64,000 nt of DNA, from contig NC_092806.1 in assembly GCF_040954645.1 (NCBI RefSeq), positions 133,578,476 to 133,642,475 of the forward strand, given 5' to 3'. The notes under the pieces are model-generated. The model did no database searches. It saw only the letters and a list, made by a program, of their open reading frames with translations, and was not told the DNA's origin. Each line of letters begins with the position of its first letter. Position 1 is the first letter of the stretch. Shown here one piece after another: positions 12,171 to 22,569 of this stretch. A program made the translations under genes and the position numbers. The stretch is from Diabrotica undecimpunctata. Taxonomy: Eukaryota; Arthropoda; Insecta; Coleoptera; Chrysomelidae.

Positions 12171-13319
12171 TAAAAAATCGTTCTATTAGTTGCTGTGGAT
12201 TTATTAAGTATTATTTTCAAAAGCATCCCTCTTATGCTTATTCGATTGACTTCTATGTTTTTTTTTGTTTGAAAACATTATTAATTATTGTTCAAATTTC
12301 ATGATTTAAAATTATCTTAACAATTAAGATACATGTACATTATATATTTTAGCATTTAAAACATAACAAAATATCAATACAAATTTTCTCTGACCTTTCT
12401 ACCTATAAAACTTTTCCTTGTGCTGAAAAACTAAAACATTTCATCCACTTTTGATGCAACTGCATTCGACATTCTTAAGAAATTGCATAAGATATATACT
12501 ACACTATTAATTGTTAAACCATTTATTATTCTGAACACTTCATTTCGCCGGCAGTTAGATAGCAAACACGTTGCATTTTTATAGGGAAATTACACTTGAC
12601 TAGATTTTGTTTTGTCATCAAGTTATTAACATGATTTTTGTTCGCAATATTTCTTTAGGTCACATTTTTGCGAAACGAAAGATGCAGCTAGTGAATTGAT
12701 AATATTAGCGTGTAATATATTTATTTTTTTATTTTGTGCTATCTTTCTCTTTATATCTTTTATTTTGGGACATTAGATCTGTAGATTGTTGGTTGTGAAT
12801 AAAGAAATCGTTTTGAATAGGCCTGATGTCAAGTTTCTTTTGATTTAAGGCCTTGATTTAACGTATATGCATAACATATATGCATATGCAAGGTAAAAGT
12901 TTGGTTATTCAATTTTATATATTTGACTCGCTAGAAATTTAAAATTTAATGTTTCTTGTTTAAAAAATAGCAATAATTGGAAAACCCAGTGGAAAAAATG
13001 GAGTTTTTTCTTCAAATTTTTTCGACCTTTTAATCATAACTTACAGCCTTTTGTCCTGCCTAGAAAAACTATATAATACGACTAAAATGGTGTGCTTAAT
13101 TTCGTTAGAATAGGTTTAATGGATCTTGCATAATAATTTTGCAATTCACTGTCCGCAAAAAAATTGCACATTTGCAAAATTATGCTGGGCCCAAAATAAG
13201 CTCATTAAATAGCCAAGATTTTTTTGCATATAAAGAAAGACTTAAGCTTTTAAAATCACATTGCAAAATTAAAATCTTTGAAAGACGGTTCTTTTAAAAA
13301 AATTGCTAAATATGTATAT
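12171..13319. other. No recognisable feature
   Basis: AT-rich DNA with frequent homopolymers. I see no coding motif, RNA gene or inverted-repeat pair. Confidence 0.5.
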
Positions 13320-13379
13320 TCCGAAAGAGAGTTGCGCGGTTAGTGCAGTTGAACCTATAACTAAGATTAATATTATTAC

Positions 13380-13673
13380 AAGAATTAATATTAAACTCAA
13401 CAGGCTTCCGGGTTGAACCAAAGCGATTACAATTGCGCCGAGCTTTCGACATCCTCTTCGATGTCGTCTTCACGGCTTCCATAATTTTGAAACCACCAGA
13501 ACCATAGCCCCCATCCGCTTCTATAAACCAAGAATTATACGAGCAGCCATAGAAATCGAAAAAAGAAAAATATTGTCTGCTTCACCCGCCAATCAACATC
13601 CTACTGTTAGAAATGTTCGCGCCAACCCCCGCACTAATTCCCGTGCCAATCCCCGCGCAATTATGCAATGAAC
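13380..13673 (+). pseudogene. Possible Penelope-like element terminus (C-terminal coding scrap plus ribozyme-like arm)
   Basis: At 13490-13670 the plus strand encodes a short segment containing YKPRIIRAAIEIEKR, which resembles the last conserved block of the Penelope GIY-YIG domain (consensus YxPRxIREAIEI). It then runs through an Asn/Pro/Arg-rich tail to a stop. Just left of it, on the opposite strand (13437-13478), TGAAGACGACATC is followed by a hairpin-forming GATGTC and GAAAGCTCGGC. This is the arrangement commonly seen at the 3' end of Penelope-like elements. The two signals point in opposite directions, so this is either an inverted junction of two copies or a coincidence. Confidence 0.4.
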
Positions 13674-13689
13674 ACCATGGTCTTTACTT

Positions 13690-14430
13690 ATTGCTATTTT
13701 TTAAATAACAAACATTAAATTTTTATTTTGTAGCCCATAAAATGTTATGCAAAATTAAAGAACGAATCTTATACCGAGTATGAATTTTTTGTAGGAGCAA
13801 TATCTCTCGAGTTATAGGCGAAAATAGAGGCACAAAAAGCAAAAATTTTTGATTATTTTCAGATTTTGTTGAATAAAAATTTAGCATAAAGTTTGTGACT
13901 GACGCATATCGTGATTATTGATACAAGGTACATTCTGAAGTGATTTCACAAAAAAAAATAGACGGAAAATGTCCAATTCAGAAGAGATCCCAGCTGGACT
14001 ATACCAACTTTTTTAAAATGACAAAATTATATGCCATTTTTGATTGATATTAATTATTTATGTGAAACTTATGACCAGTAGGAGTATAACTATGGTTATT
14101 ATTTGTTATTAACTCTGTCGTAACTATTTAATAAATTAAATAGTTAGTTCATAATAAATTTATATAATGCTTAAAATTATTATTTACAATTTCAAATAGT
14201 TATTGATTTAAAGGTTAGTCTCTTGGACGATTAGTGAAAAAATTATTGAAGTATTGAAGTTATTTGTCCTTATATATCCTTATACATCCTTAAGAAGTAG
14301 CATAACGGTAAGAGACTTACTGAGAGAAGAGTGCCTTAATATCATATCCTTTTTTAGGACTTTTATTGGGGAAAAAGTCTTATAGCTTCTATTTTAGGCT
14401 AAAAATATATTGTAGTAAGCAACAAAACAC
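13690..14430. other. No recognisable feature
   Basis: AT-rich non-coding DNA; nothing supportable. Confidence 0.5.
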
Positions 14431-14530
14431 CATCTATTATCATGGACATATTTCTGTTAGTTTCCGACTGTATTAAAAAATTAAAAAAACATCATTTTTT
14501 ATTTCAACTGGTATTATTAGGATACCTTAC

Positions 14531-15855
14531 TCAGTTAAACAGAAGTCGCATATGTAATTTATTTATTACTAGAATTAGCACATTCTTTGTATCCCCATTT
14601 GTAGCATTAGCAGCATCTTTTCCATTTTTCACCTTTTTATCGTCCGAAGTATAGTCCGAAACAAAATATACAATGTTATTTGCAGCATTAATTTCCCATA
14701 TCAAAGTCATCATCTACTCCGTATTTTTTTGCTTTTTCTTCAAAAAAATAATTATGTGAAATATTTACGCTTTCAATTCCATTTTATTACGATCACTGTC
14801 GCCCTTTTTTCTTCTTATGATGCCCTATCCAATTAGTGGATGTTGGCGACAATTCTGGCATACTCCTCTCGGTTTTGTGTGGCTCTAAAGAGTGCATGGG
14901 CATCGAGGTTAGTCCAATCCCTTATGTCCTCTTCTTTAATTCATTATTTCTCTTATTTTTCAGTGGTAGATATTTTTTTTGGGTAGATTTGTCGGCTTCT
15001 AGAGATACTTTCTTTTTGCAGCTTTCTTTTTATTTATTATTGCCACACTCTTTTTAAATCATTCTATAAATCGTATAAATATAACCAACATCGAACACAA
15101 GAATAAATACCTCTTTTTCTGGAGCTATTAGCAGATACCTCAGTAATAGCAGTATAGTAAACAGAAACAACTGTGCCTGCACTGTTTTTAAGCCAAGTCC
15201 AATTTCTTGAGAGTAGTTCATTTTCCGTGGACCCACAAACGTCAAATCTAGTTGCTGCATTTTATGTGTCGAGTAAAGAGAAAGATTTATTGTAGCGAGT
15301 TCGATGAGGTTTAAGTTGGTTATATAGGAGGCAGTAAGAACCACCAAGAATCAGTATAACTGAGTCGTTAGCAGATGGCTTCGTATGTTTGATTAAGTGG
15401 TTCAATAAATTAGTGAATTATTGCTGCTGAATCCATTTTGATAGATAAGTAGCTCTGGTTTCATATTATTTCTAATAAATACCAAAATCAGTGGAACGAA
15501 CCTACTAACAGCATTTATGCAAGTTACCATCGTCACTAAAGAATTTTCTGTTATAATATTTTCTTGGATATAACCTTTTACCCCTGCAGAAGAAGTAGCC
15601 TGTGGCTTTCTAAATGTTATATTGGGATGTCCTAACAACATATTTGAAGACATTCCTTTCTTTTCTGAGTGAAAATGAATGGGACGAATTATTACTTAAA
15701 GCGAGCTGAAATGTGATTCTTTTGTATATCTGAGGACGTCAAACCGTAGAAACGCTCATTTATTTCTGAAAAATAGTTAACTAATTATATTTTTATTCCT
15801 TCTGATAATGTCATTTTTCTATCCAATTTCACATTAATAATATCCCTATTTATGA
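14531..15855 (-). pseudogene. pogo/Jerky-like DNA transposase pseudogene, copy A
   Basis: Read right to left: the end of a helix-turn-helix region (NVKLDRKMTLSEGI), the CENP-B/pogo-type block INERFYGLTSSDIQKN, FRKPQATSSAGVKGYIQENI, the DDE-core block VTMVTCINAVSRFVPLILVF, then LNLIELA and STHKMQQLDLTFVGPRKMNY, which is the 'H-KLQPLD--F' region of pogo enzymes. A polar tail follows (14531-14713, containing SDDKKVKNGKDAAN). In the family the enzyme cuts and pastes DNA at TA dinucleotides. A second copy, interrupted by an RTE, lies at 25.4-29.4 kb on the plus strand and shares these blocks at DNA level. Stops and frameshifts abound. An RTE scrap interrupts the tail at ~14808-14930. The element abuts a piggyBac fragment at ~15855. 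Confidence 0.85.
14808..14930 (-). mobile_element. RTE-type 3'-end scrap inserted in the pogo-like copy
   Basis: The minus strand reads like the last ~35 codons of an RTE element (DAHALFRATQNREEYARIVANIH) followed by a GAAGAA-rich tail. Comparison with the uninterrupted pogo-like copy at ~29.4 kb (GAAGTAAAAAAAGGCGAC) shows that this ~120 bp is extra sequence. It is therefore a severely 5'-truncated insertion. Confidence 0.6.
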
Positions 15856-17735
15856 GGTTTTGCTGGAAGATATTGCTACTTATGGTGGCTTTGGTGTCAC
15901 ACAGCTGTTCATCAACAAATAAATATTTTTGGAAAAAAACTGACTGAAAGTTTCTGTTAAGTGCATCAACAATGGGCCAAAGCTTATGTAAACGACCATG
16001 ATTAGGATTATCTCTTGGTACCATCAATTTATTGTCATTAAAATGTAAATATTGGCGAATTTTTTCAAATAATTTTTGGGTCATAATTTCTTTTATCTGG
16101 GAAAGTCCTAAAGCATTAGACCAGTAACTTTTAAGTTTTGGCATTTCTACTAACTACATGTATATAAAGATGCCAACATATTGTTGTGTATTATTAGTAG
16201 TAAGTATCACAGTTGCTAAATGTTGCTGAATGCTTATTGATTAGTTGCTACATTCAGCAACTAATAAAATAAAGATAAAAAAGGGGAGTCAGGCAAGGTG
16301 ATACCATGTCACCAAAGCTGTTTATTACCGTTCTTGAGTATGCATTTAAAAGACTAACATGGCAACAGAAAGGAATATCCATCGATGGAGAGAGATTAAA
16401 CCATCTTCGTTTTGCGGACGATATCGTGCTTCTGTCAGATAATCTGAGAGAGATCAAATAAATGCTCCAAGAACTGAATGACATACTGCAAGAAACTAGG
16501 GTGGAGATAAATTTCGAGAAAACCAAAATGATGACCAATATGGTTCCCAGCGAAGAGATACAGATCAATAACAACAAGGTAGAATTAATCGATAAATACA
16601 CATACTTGGGTCATGAAATTAGAATAACCAGAGCTAAATAGACGAATCACGTTGGGATGGGCGGCATATAGAAGGATGAGAGACATTTTTAAAACAAATA
16701 CCCCAATTCACCTGAAAAGGAAGGCATTTAACCAATGCATCTTACCAGTCTTGACCTACGGAGCAGAGACCCTAACTTTAACGAAAGCTACTGCCGAAAA
16801 ACTGAGGGTAACACAAAGGCGAATGGAGAGATCAATGCTGGGCCTGACCTTGAAAGATCGCGTGAGAAATGAGAAGATACGCCGACGAACTGGCGTAGAC
16901 GATATTATACTGCGAATCAATAAACAAAAGTCAGGTGGGCTGGACATGTTGCTAGAATGGAAGACGGAAGATGGACGAAGAGATTATTGGAGTGGAGACC
17001 AAGAGCCGACAAGCGAAGTCGAGGCAGACCACCCATTTGATGGACCGACGACCTAAGGAGAATAGAAACAAACTGGATTGCAGCAGCTAGAGATAGAGAG
17101 AACTGGAGACATTTGAAGGAGGCCTATATCCAACAATGGATGTGAAAATGGGGCTGGATGATGATGATGATGAAGCATCGTAGATTAACTAGGATTAGTT
17201 TGTGTTGAATACAAATTAGATTCCGTGGTGATTTTTTCAAAAAGACTCTTATCAAAGAAATACTTGAAGAAGCTATAAGATGCTAGGAGGTTAAGAATAT
17301 TTTCAGGAAGCTCGCATTTTCCCCTGAAAACTAAAAAGTCTTTGTTTGAAATTAATTTTTTTTACGCCATATTATTTTAGAATACTTTTTTTCTAATTTC
17401 TGTGCTTCCTTTTTGGTATCTCGCAATGACACAGAGACAGACATAGGATCATCAGTATTATTCACGGAATTAATTTCACTATCTGAATACTCACTAATGG
17501 TTAATTCTTCTGGTTCTATTACAACTCTATCTTCTAGTTCTACTGGCATATGCGATACATCTAGGTAATCACCATCATCCATTAGTTCATTCAATTCACC
17601 ATCGAACTGGTCCTCACTATCCGACAAATTGAGGATTGCTTCCTTAAGTTTTTTTTTTGGAGAAAGAGGTCTGAAGCAATGACACATGGCTAAAAACCTG
17701 CAAAGAAGATATATTTTGTTCAAGCGCAAGCAATT
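15856..17735 (-). pseudogene. piggyBac-type transposase pseudogene, split by an RTE insertion
   Basis: The N-terminal part (17352-17735) is acidic and serine-rich (LSDSEDQFDGELNELMDDGD), as in piggyBac transposases. It continues left as FRGKCELPENILNLL and KYFFDKSLFEKI and NLYSTQTNPS (17180-17350). After a ~0.9 kb RTE insertion it resumes as QQYVGIFIYM, MPKLKSYWSNALGLSQI, KIRQYLHFNDN, RLHKLWPIVDALNRNF and KYLFVDEQL. These follow the order of the piggyBac dimerisation/DDBD and first catalytic region (the D in VDEQ). The copy stops at ~15856, where pogo-like sequence begins, so the catalytic remainder is missing. piggyBac enzymes excise DNA precisely at TTAA; this one is dead. Confidence 0.85.
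16262..17173 (+). pseudogene. RTE-type non-LTR retrotransposon, 5'-truncated, inserted in piggyBac
   Basis: The copy begins inside RT motif B (GVRQGDTMSPKLF) and continues LEYAFKRLTW, LRFADDIVLLSD (intact FADD catalytic motif), INFEKTKMMTN, KYTYLGHEI, LPVLTYGAETLTLTKA, TGVDDIILRI, a frameshifted AGHVARMEDGRWTKRL, and GRPPIRWTDDLRRIE. It ends in a GATGATGATGATGAAG tail typical of RTE elements. One in-frame stop precedes MLQELN. The insert splits the piggyBac coding region in antisense. It belongs to a different RTE lineage from the copies at 26-29, 53 and 55 kb, judged by its TGVDDI and WTDDLRRI blocks. Confidence 0.85.
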
Positions 17736-17995
17736 CAAAAATAACACACAAACATTTCAAATGGTTACTCTCATGCACAATGAGAGATATGTAACAACCT
17801 ATTTCAATTTCGTTCTCAGCGGAAATCTGACTAATATTTCTTTTAAAAATGATAAATTGAAAGAAAACGTACCTACCAAACATATACAAAATACATAAAA
17901 TTGCAACACAATAACTGATAAATAAAACCCACAAAACTAAATTAGTTGTACAAGCTTCTGTCAATATATGTGAATTTTTACAAAAGTTATAACCA
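17736..17995. other. AT-rich flank of the piggyBac fragment
   Basis: No motif is recognised. It may contain the piggyBac 5' untranslated region, but I could not find a piggyBac-type terminal repeat with TTAA. Confidence 0.4.
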
Positions 17996-18905
17996 ATTAA
18001 CGATTTTACTCTATTTTGCTGCTTTTAGAGCAACAAATTAATCTAAAAATTTTAGAATACCCTGTTTTAAAGGTTTTTCTATTTCTTAATAGCTAAAATG
18101 TATTTATTTAAGTATAAACAAATCCTGTTGCCAAATCTATTAACCTTTTTCCGTCATTGTTTGTATTTTCATGTAGGCTTTTCTTCTGTAGGTTGGTATT
18201 GTGTTTCTTTGTCTAATTTAGATTTTGCTCCTAATATTATGTTTATATTATTAGGATTCTTCCTTGGAATTGTTATCAGCATCCTTTGTCAAGGTACATA
18301 AAAAATGATCAGGTAAGAAATATTATAAACTAGAATGTACAAAACTAGAGTCTAAAGCTACTCAGACAGTTATGATTAGTTAATAAAAAATTGACAAAAG
18401 ATTGGTTCCATAATTTTTCTATTAATATTACTATAACACTATTGTTTTACTGCATTTCATTAACAATCTGCTGACAAATCTAAAACAGTTACAAATGACG
18501 TTGACAGTTAAATTCCACACCAGACTTACATCTTAATAAGTGCTTAAAAACTAATTTCAATGACAGAAGAATGAACCCAATAAACACAAATCGGTCGAAC
18601 AAACATTGTAATTTCAACACCTTAAAAGATTTCCACCAAAAAATCCACCAAATTGATTATTTTTAAGGCAATTAAATTACTATATATGTTATATAATTTT
18701 CCTATTATCTAAAATCAATTTTAATAAATGTTCATACTTTCCGATGTTTACGATATTTCTGATTACATATTTTAATAATAAACTGAGACATCTACAGACA
18801 AATTAGAGCTATTTTGGTAGTGAAAAATAATATACCTGTTAAAAAGTAATTTGGTTCTTAGTAAAATAAATTTCAAAATATTAAGTGTTGCTTAAGAACC
18901 AAGAT
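17996..18905 (+). repeat. Inverted-repeat arm A (~0.9 kb)
   Basis: This block matches, in inverse orientation, 24010-24897 over nearly its whole length, from ATTAACGATTT at the outer edge to TTTCAAAATATTAA...TTAAGA at the inner edge. It includes a short hydrophobic open frame (18098-18301, beginning MYLFKYKQILLPNLLTFF) that is also open in arm B. The two frames differ by several replacement changes (for example H/Y, V/G, S/A, S/P, I/T), so selection for a protein is doubtful. The repeat family is unknown to me. Confidence 0.8.
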
Positions 18906-19016
18906 AGTAGAATTATGCATCCTGATTTTTCTTTTGCTTCTTATGACAGGCGAATCATTAGGTGTCTCTGGCAATTATTCGTGGTGTACCCAATCTTTTT
19001 TTCTTATACCTTATAC

Positions 19017-19622
19017 TACTACTACTATCGGTTCACAGCGTTCTCCGACGCCTTCCGACTCCTAACCGCTATTCTTCTCTATTTAACCATAGGCCTGGAG
19101 GGATTTCTCTTTTTTCTAGTTCTTTTTTAATTCCCTCTCTCCAGCTGCTTCTTGGCCTTCCTCTTTTTCTTCTTCTTTGTGGTGTCCACGTCAAAATCTG
19201 TTTCGGAATCCTGTCATCTGGCATTCTCTGTACATGGCCGTACCATATTAACTGTTTTGTTTTTATGTCATCAACTATTGTATGCTTGACTCCTATCATT
19301 TCTCGTATTCTCTCATTTGGTATCCGATCTCTTCTTGATTTGCCTGCTGCTCTTCTCCAGAAGTCCATTTCTGTTGCTAGTAACAGTTTCTCTGTTATTT
19401 GTTTCATTGGCCAAACTTCACTGCCATATGTGATTACACTTTTAAGTATGGTGTTGTATATGAGTTGTTTGTTCACTTTAGATATTGTTTGGTCCCACAG
19501 AATGCCGTTCATCATGGATATGGCTTTTCTACCCTGTATGTTTCTGTCTTTTATAGCAGCATCGAGTATTCCATCTTGAGTTATCTTCATACCCAGGTAC
19601 TTGTATTCATCACAGTGTCTAA
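19017..19622 (-). pseudogene. RTE-like non-LTR retrotransposon 3' fragment with 17-bp target duplication
   Basis: The translation runs CDEYKYLGMKITQDG, KQLIYNTILKSVITYGSEVW, IPNERIREMIGVKHTIVDDI, KQLIWYGHVQRMPDDRIPKQ, RRKRGRPRSSWREGIKKELE and EWRLGVGRRR. This is the thumb and C-terminal tail of an RTE-like RT. It is nearly open for 173 codons. The insertion is bounded by a perfect duplication, TTTCTTATACCTTATAC at 19000-19016 and again at 19623-19639, and ends in a (TAC/TAG)n tail on the 3' side. It is the same lineage as the long copy at 39.6-41.1 kb. Only the last ~600 bp was copied, a typical abortive 5'-truncated insertion. Confidence 0.9.
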
Positions 19623-20403
19623 TTTCTTATACCTTATACCCTAAAAATTTCGGGTAATGTCTCAAACTTTCGGCTAATACCTCGGCTGGAGGCACTTCAC
19701 TGTCATCCGTAAGGTAGTTATAGTTTTGTGATTTATATATCTTCGTCGATATTGCTAAAAGAATTTCCATGAAACAACTATGGAGTTTTTTTAGTGCAGA
19801 TTTGAAAAAGTATTTAGAATATACTAAAGATAGATTCTAATAAACGATGTTAACAACATACTTAACCAACCATTCTTGCGCTAAATCAAATCGGCTGTTA
19901 AAAAAAAACGGGTATGGCAGTCTAGTGGGACTGCCGGTAGAAGTTACACTTCTATACACTCATTCACCGTTACAAATTTATTTGGGAGTCAATCTGCACA
20001 ATCATTACATATGTAATGCTATAGGTAAGACATAGCAGAAGGAGAAACATAATTAATAACAACTTACTAACAATTAATAAACAACATTTGACCTGTAATA
20101 GGAGTATAGTAAATGAAGGTTTGAATAAATATTTTGATGAAAATGTATTTTTTTATTTTCATATATGTATGAAAGGAGTTGAATGCAAAAATTTTTTTAC
20201 ACATACTCTGCAGTAAAATTCATTGTTTATTTTGTTATTAATATAAAAATACAATACAATACACTGCAACATAATTCAATATAATAATACAATACAAATT
20301 AAAATGCAATATTCATAAGTATTTAAAATTGACAATAATATACATAACTTTTCTACTTACGCAGATGTTTATTTTACCATGTAATAATATTAATAAAAAA
20401 GTC

Positions 20404-20475
20404 CTCCCCGACTGGGAATCGAACCCCGGTCTTCTGCGTGATAGGCGGGGATACTGACTACTATACTACCGAGTA
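20404..20475 (-). tRNA. tRNA-Asp-like pseudogene (anticodon position reads ATC)
   Basis: The 72-nt minus-strand sequence follows tRNA-Asp closely: D-arm GTATAGTAGTCAGTATC, anticodon-loop region CCGCCTATCACGC and T-arm GGGGTTCGATTCCC. The anticodon triplet reads ATC instead of the usual GTC. Pairing is damaged: one mismatch in the acceptor stem (second pair), two in the anticodon stem and one in the T stem. It therefore looks like a decayed tRNA gene or a tRNA-derived repeat rather than a working tRNA. The A and B boxes of the internal promoter are still recognisable. Confidence 0.75.
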
Positions 20476-20559
20476 CATGACACAAATGTATTTCAAAATT
20501 GACAGTTCTGGGTCATACAGTGATTTATTGAGATTATTATTTTGAAATACAAAAGACTA

Positions 20560-20745
20560 ACATAATTATGAACATTTAATAAATAATACAAAACATATCA
20601 CATAAATAATAATATTAATAAATATTTTATTATATATATAATATTATATTTATATATAATATATATAATATTAAATATATACAAAAGGAACATTTTTATA
20701 TTCGAGAAAGGAAGAGAGAGAAAATATATCTTCTGTCTCTCTCTT
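20560..20745. repeat. AT-rich low-complexity tract
   Basis: The tract consists of TATATAATATTATA-type sequence followed by a GAGAGAG/CTCTCTC short palindromic patch. It lies inside the inverted-repeat element. Confidence 0.8.
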
Positions 20746-21379
20746 ACTCATTATCTTACATATGTAATGATTTCACAGATTCACTCCCATACAAATTTCT
20801 AACGTGGAGCGCGCGTATAGAAGTATAACTTCAAAAACATTCTTCACAAAGAAGTGATTACAATTTCCTGACATTATTTTATGCTGATTTCATGTACGTC
20901 AACTTACTTAAGTCAACTTATTTAAAAATATTTTTAATATAATTATAGCTCTTTCAGGAGTTGCTATAAAAGTAATAAATAATAAAGAAAGAAATTGGAT
21001 AAAAAAAAACTTAAATGTGGACACACGGGAGGAAAGTTGTGATATGCCCTTGCAAAAATGGCTTCAAGTATGTTTATATATTTTGTTTTTTTTCTTATTT
21101 ATTTTTAATTCATACTCTCTAAATTTTTTTTCTAATCTATTAAATACTTTTTTTGATTCAGCAGGTCTTTATTGTGATTAAGACATGCAGATTAAGATTA
21201 AGATCATCAGTATGTATTATATATTGAAATCCGTGATAATTTATTAAACCTTTACAGACCAGGGCGGATCTGTTTTGAGGTGGATGTGAGAGGGGGCATT
21301 CGGATTTTTACAGAGATAGTTAGGTGGTAACTTCAGTAATAATAATTGACTCTTCCTTCCCCTCAAATAGATCGAGAAC

Positions 21380-21790
21380 ATTAATTAAAAAATGGTATGT
21401 TTTAATGTTTTTGTGTTTAATGGTAGAAACCGTTTAGGATTTTCAAAGATTGCTATTTTTGCATATCCGTATTTACAACTTGTTATTTGGTTTTTCTCCG
21501 TACAAGCATTAAAATCTCCCAACAGTACAATTCCTTTGCGGCTTATTATATTTTAAATAAGTTCTGATAAGAATTCCTAGAATATTTGTTTATCTGTTTT
21601 TGATGTACTTTCTGATGGTGCATATATTCCAATGATCTCAAAATCGTGCCCTGTCTACGTAATAGATACTGAAATAATTTTCTCATTAATTTGTTCCCAG
21701 CCTTTCTTGTTTTCTTTTAAGTTTTTTTTTATCAATACTGATACCCCTGCTTGTTATCTGTCTTATCTTTCTCTACTCCCCTATAAATAT
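21380..21790 (-). pseudogene. APE-type endonuclease fragment of a non-LTR retrotransposon
   Basis: The minus-strand translation shows ISVLIKKNLKENKKGWEQIN, IIGIYAPSESTSKTDKQIF, a LSELI block and KGIVLLGDFNA. The last is the GDFN catalytic signature of apurinic-like endonucleases, and IYAPSES matches the IYAP block preceding it. In the family this domain nicks target DNA for reverse transcription. Several stops are present. No reverse transcriptase in the matching position follows, so this is an isolated internal fragment. Confidence 0.7.
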
Positions 21791-21839
21791 GTATAAACCA
21801 TCCTAAGTCTTCGCAAATTTAATAAAACATTTTGATAAA

Positions 21840-22139
21840 TGTTTTAATACAGCAACCGTTAAGATCATTATTATGTTATTTTTTCTATTGCGAGGTCAAT
21901 GACTCATTGAAAAGATTAGTATTTATGTAAAAAATTGCGTCACTTAGATAAATCATATTAATGATGTTAGTTTCCCACTTCATCACATTAAAAGCAACGA
22001 ATGTACTGACTATAGTTGATATTATTTTAAAAATATCTTTTGACTGAATTTTAATTATTATTGATTGCAGATTCATAGTCAAAATTTTCTTGTTATCAGT
22101 TATCATTGTTAGTACTACTACATATACCTAATTTTTATG
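21840..22139. other. No recognisable feature
   Basis: AT-rich DNA; the minus-strand 73-codon frame lacks family motifs. Confidence 0.4.
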
Positions 22140-22392
22140 GATACATAAATTTTGTTTTGATATATTTTTATTTTGTTTGTTTATTCTTTTATTATCTTCT
22201 TGTTTTTTTATCGTTTTGTTTTCTTTTTTTATTTTGTTGCATTTTTTTGTTTTTTGCTTTTTTTGTTTTTTTTTGTATTTATTTTTTTGTTTTTTGTTTT
22301 ATTTCTATTTTCTTAATTCTTTTATGTTTTTTTTATTAATTTGTGGTATAATAACTTCCTTTTTTTGTTTTTTTTTTGTTTTTATTTTTCAA
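22140..22392. repeat. Poly(T)/TTTTTG low-complexity tract
   Basis: About 250 bp of nearly pure T with spaced G, C or A (TTTTTTGTTTT units). The hydrophobic open frames here come from TTT/TTC codons and are not genes. Confidence 0.95.
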
Positions 22393-22569
22393 ACCATATT
22401 AACAGATTATGCCTATATACTATTTACAATTTATATTTACACACTTTAATATGTTTGTAAATGCATTGAAGAATTTCCATATTATTTCAAAATATTAAAA
22501 GATTAAGGTTTATTGGAAAACGACACTTAGAATTTATGAATTTCTTATAAAGTTCGTTTATATTATTAA

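Larger units (their letters stand above)
19940..20832. mobile_element. Inverted-repeat element enclosing a tRNA-like pseudogene
   Basis: The left end starts GAAGTTACACTTCTATAC and the reverse complement of the right end starts GAAGTTATACTTCTATAC. The arms stay alignable for ~90 bp (both contain AAATTT, GGGAGT, AATCTG and AATCATTACATATGTAA) at roughly three-quarters identity. The first bases are themselves a small palindrome. The interior is AT-rich, with a tRNA-Asp-like sequence and a TATATA-rich tract, and has no transposase. A non-autonomous DNA element is the likely explanation; no clear target duplication was seen. Confidence 0.6.

Noticed and set aside
18098..18301. Conserved small hydrophobic protein encoded by both inverted-repeat arms
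   Set aside because: Most differences between the two copies change the amino acid and none of the context suggests translation; conservation is that of the repeat itself.
20404..20475. A functional tRNA with a new ATC anticodon
   Set aside because: Four stem positions are mismatched and it lies inside a TIR element; a pseudogene explains it better.
22106..22449. Two Phe-rich open frames resembling membrane proteins
   Set aside because: The DNA is a poly(T) low-complexity tract; TTT and TTC codons make any frame look hydrophobic.
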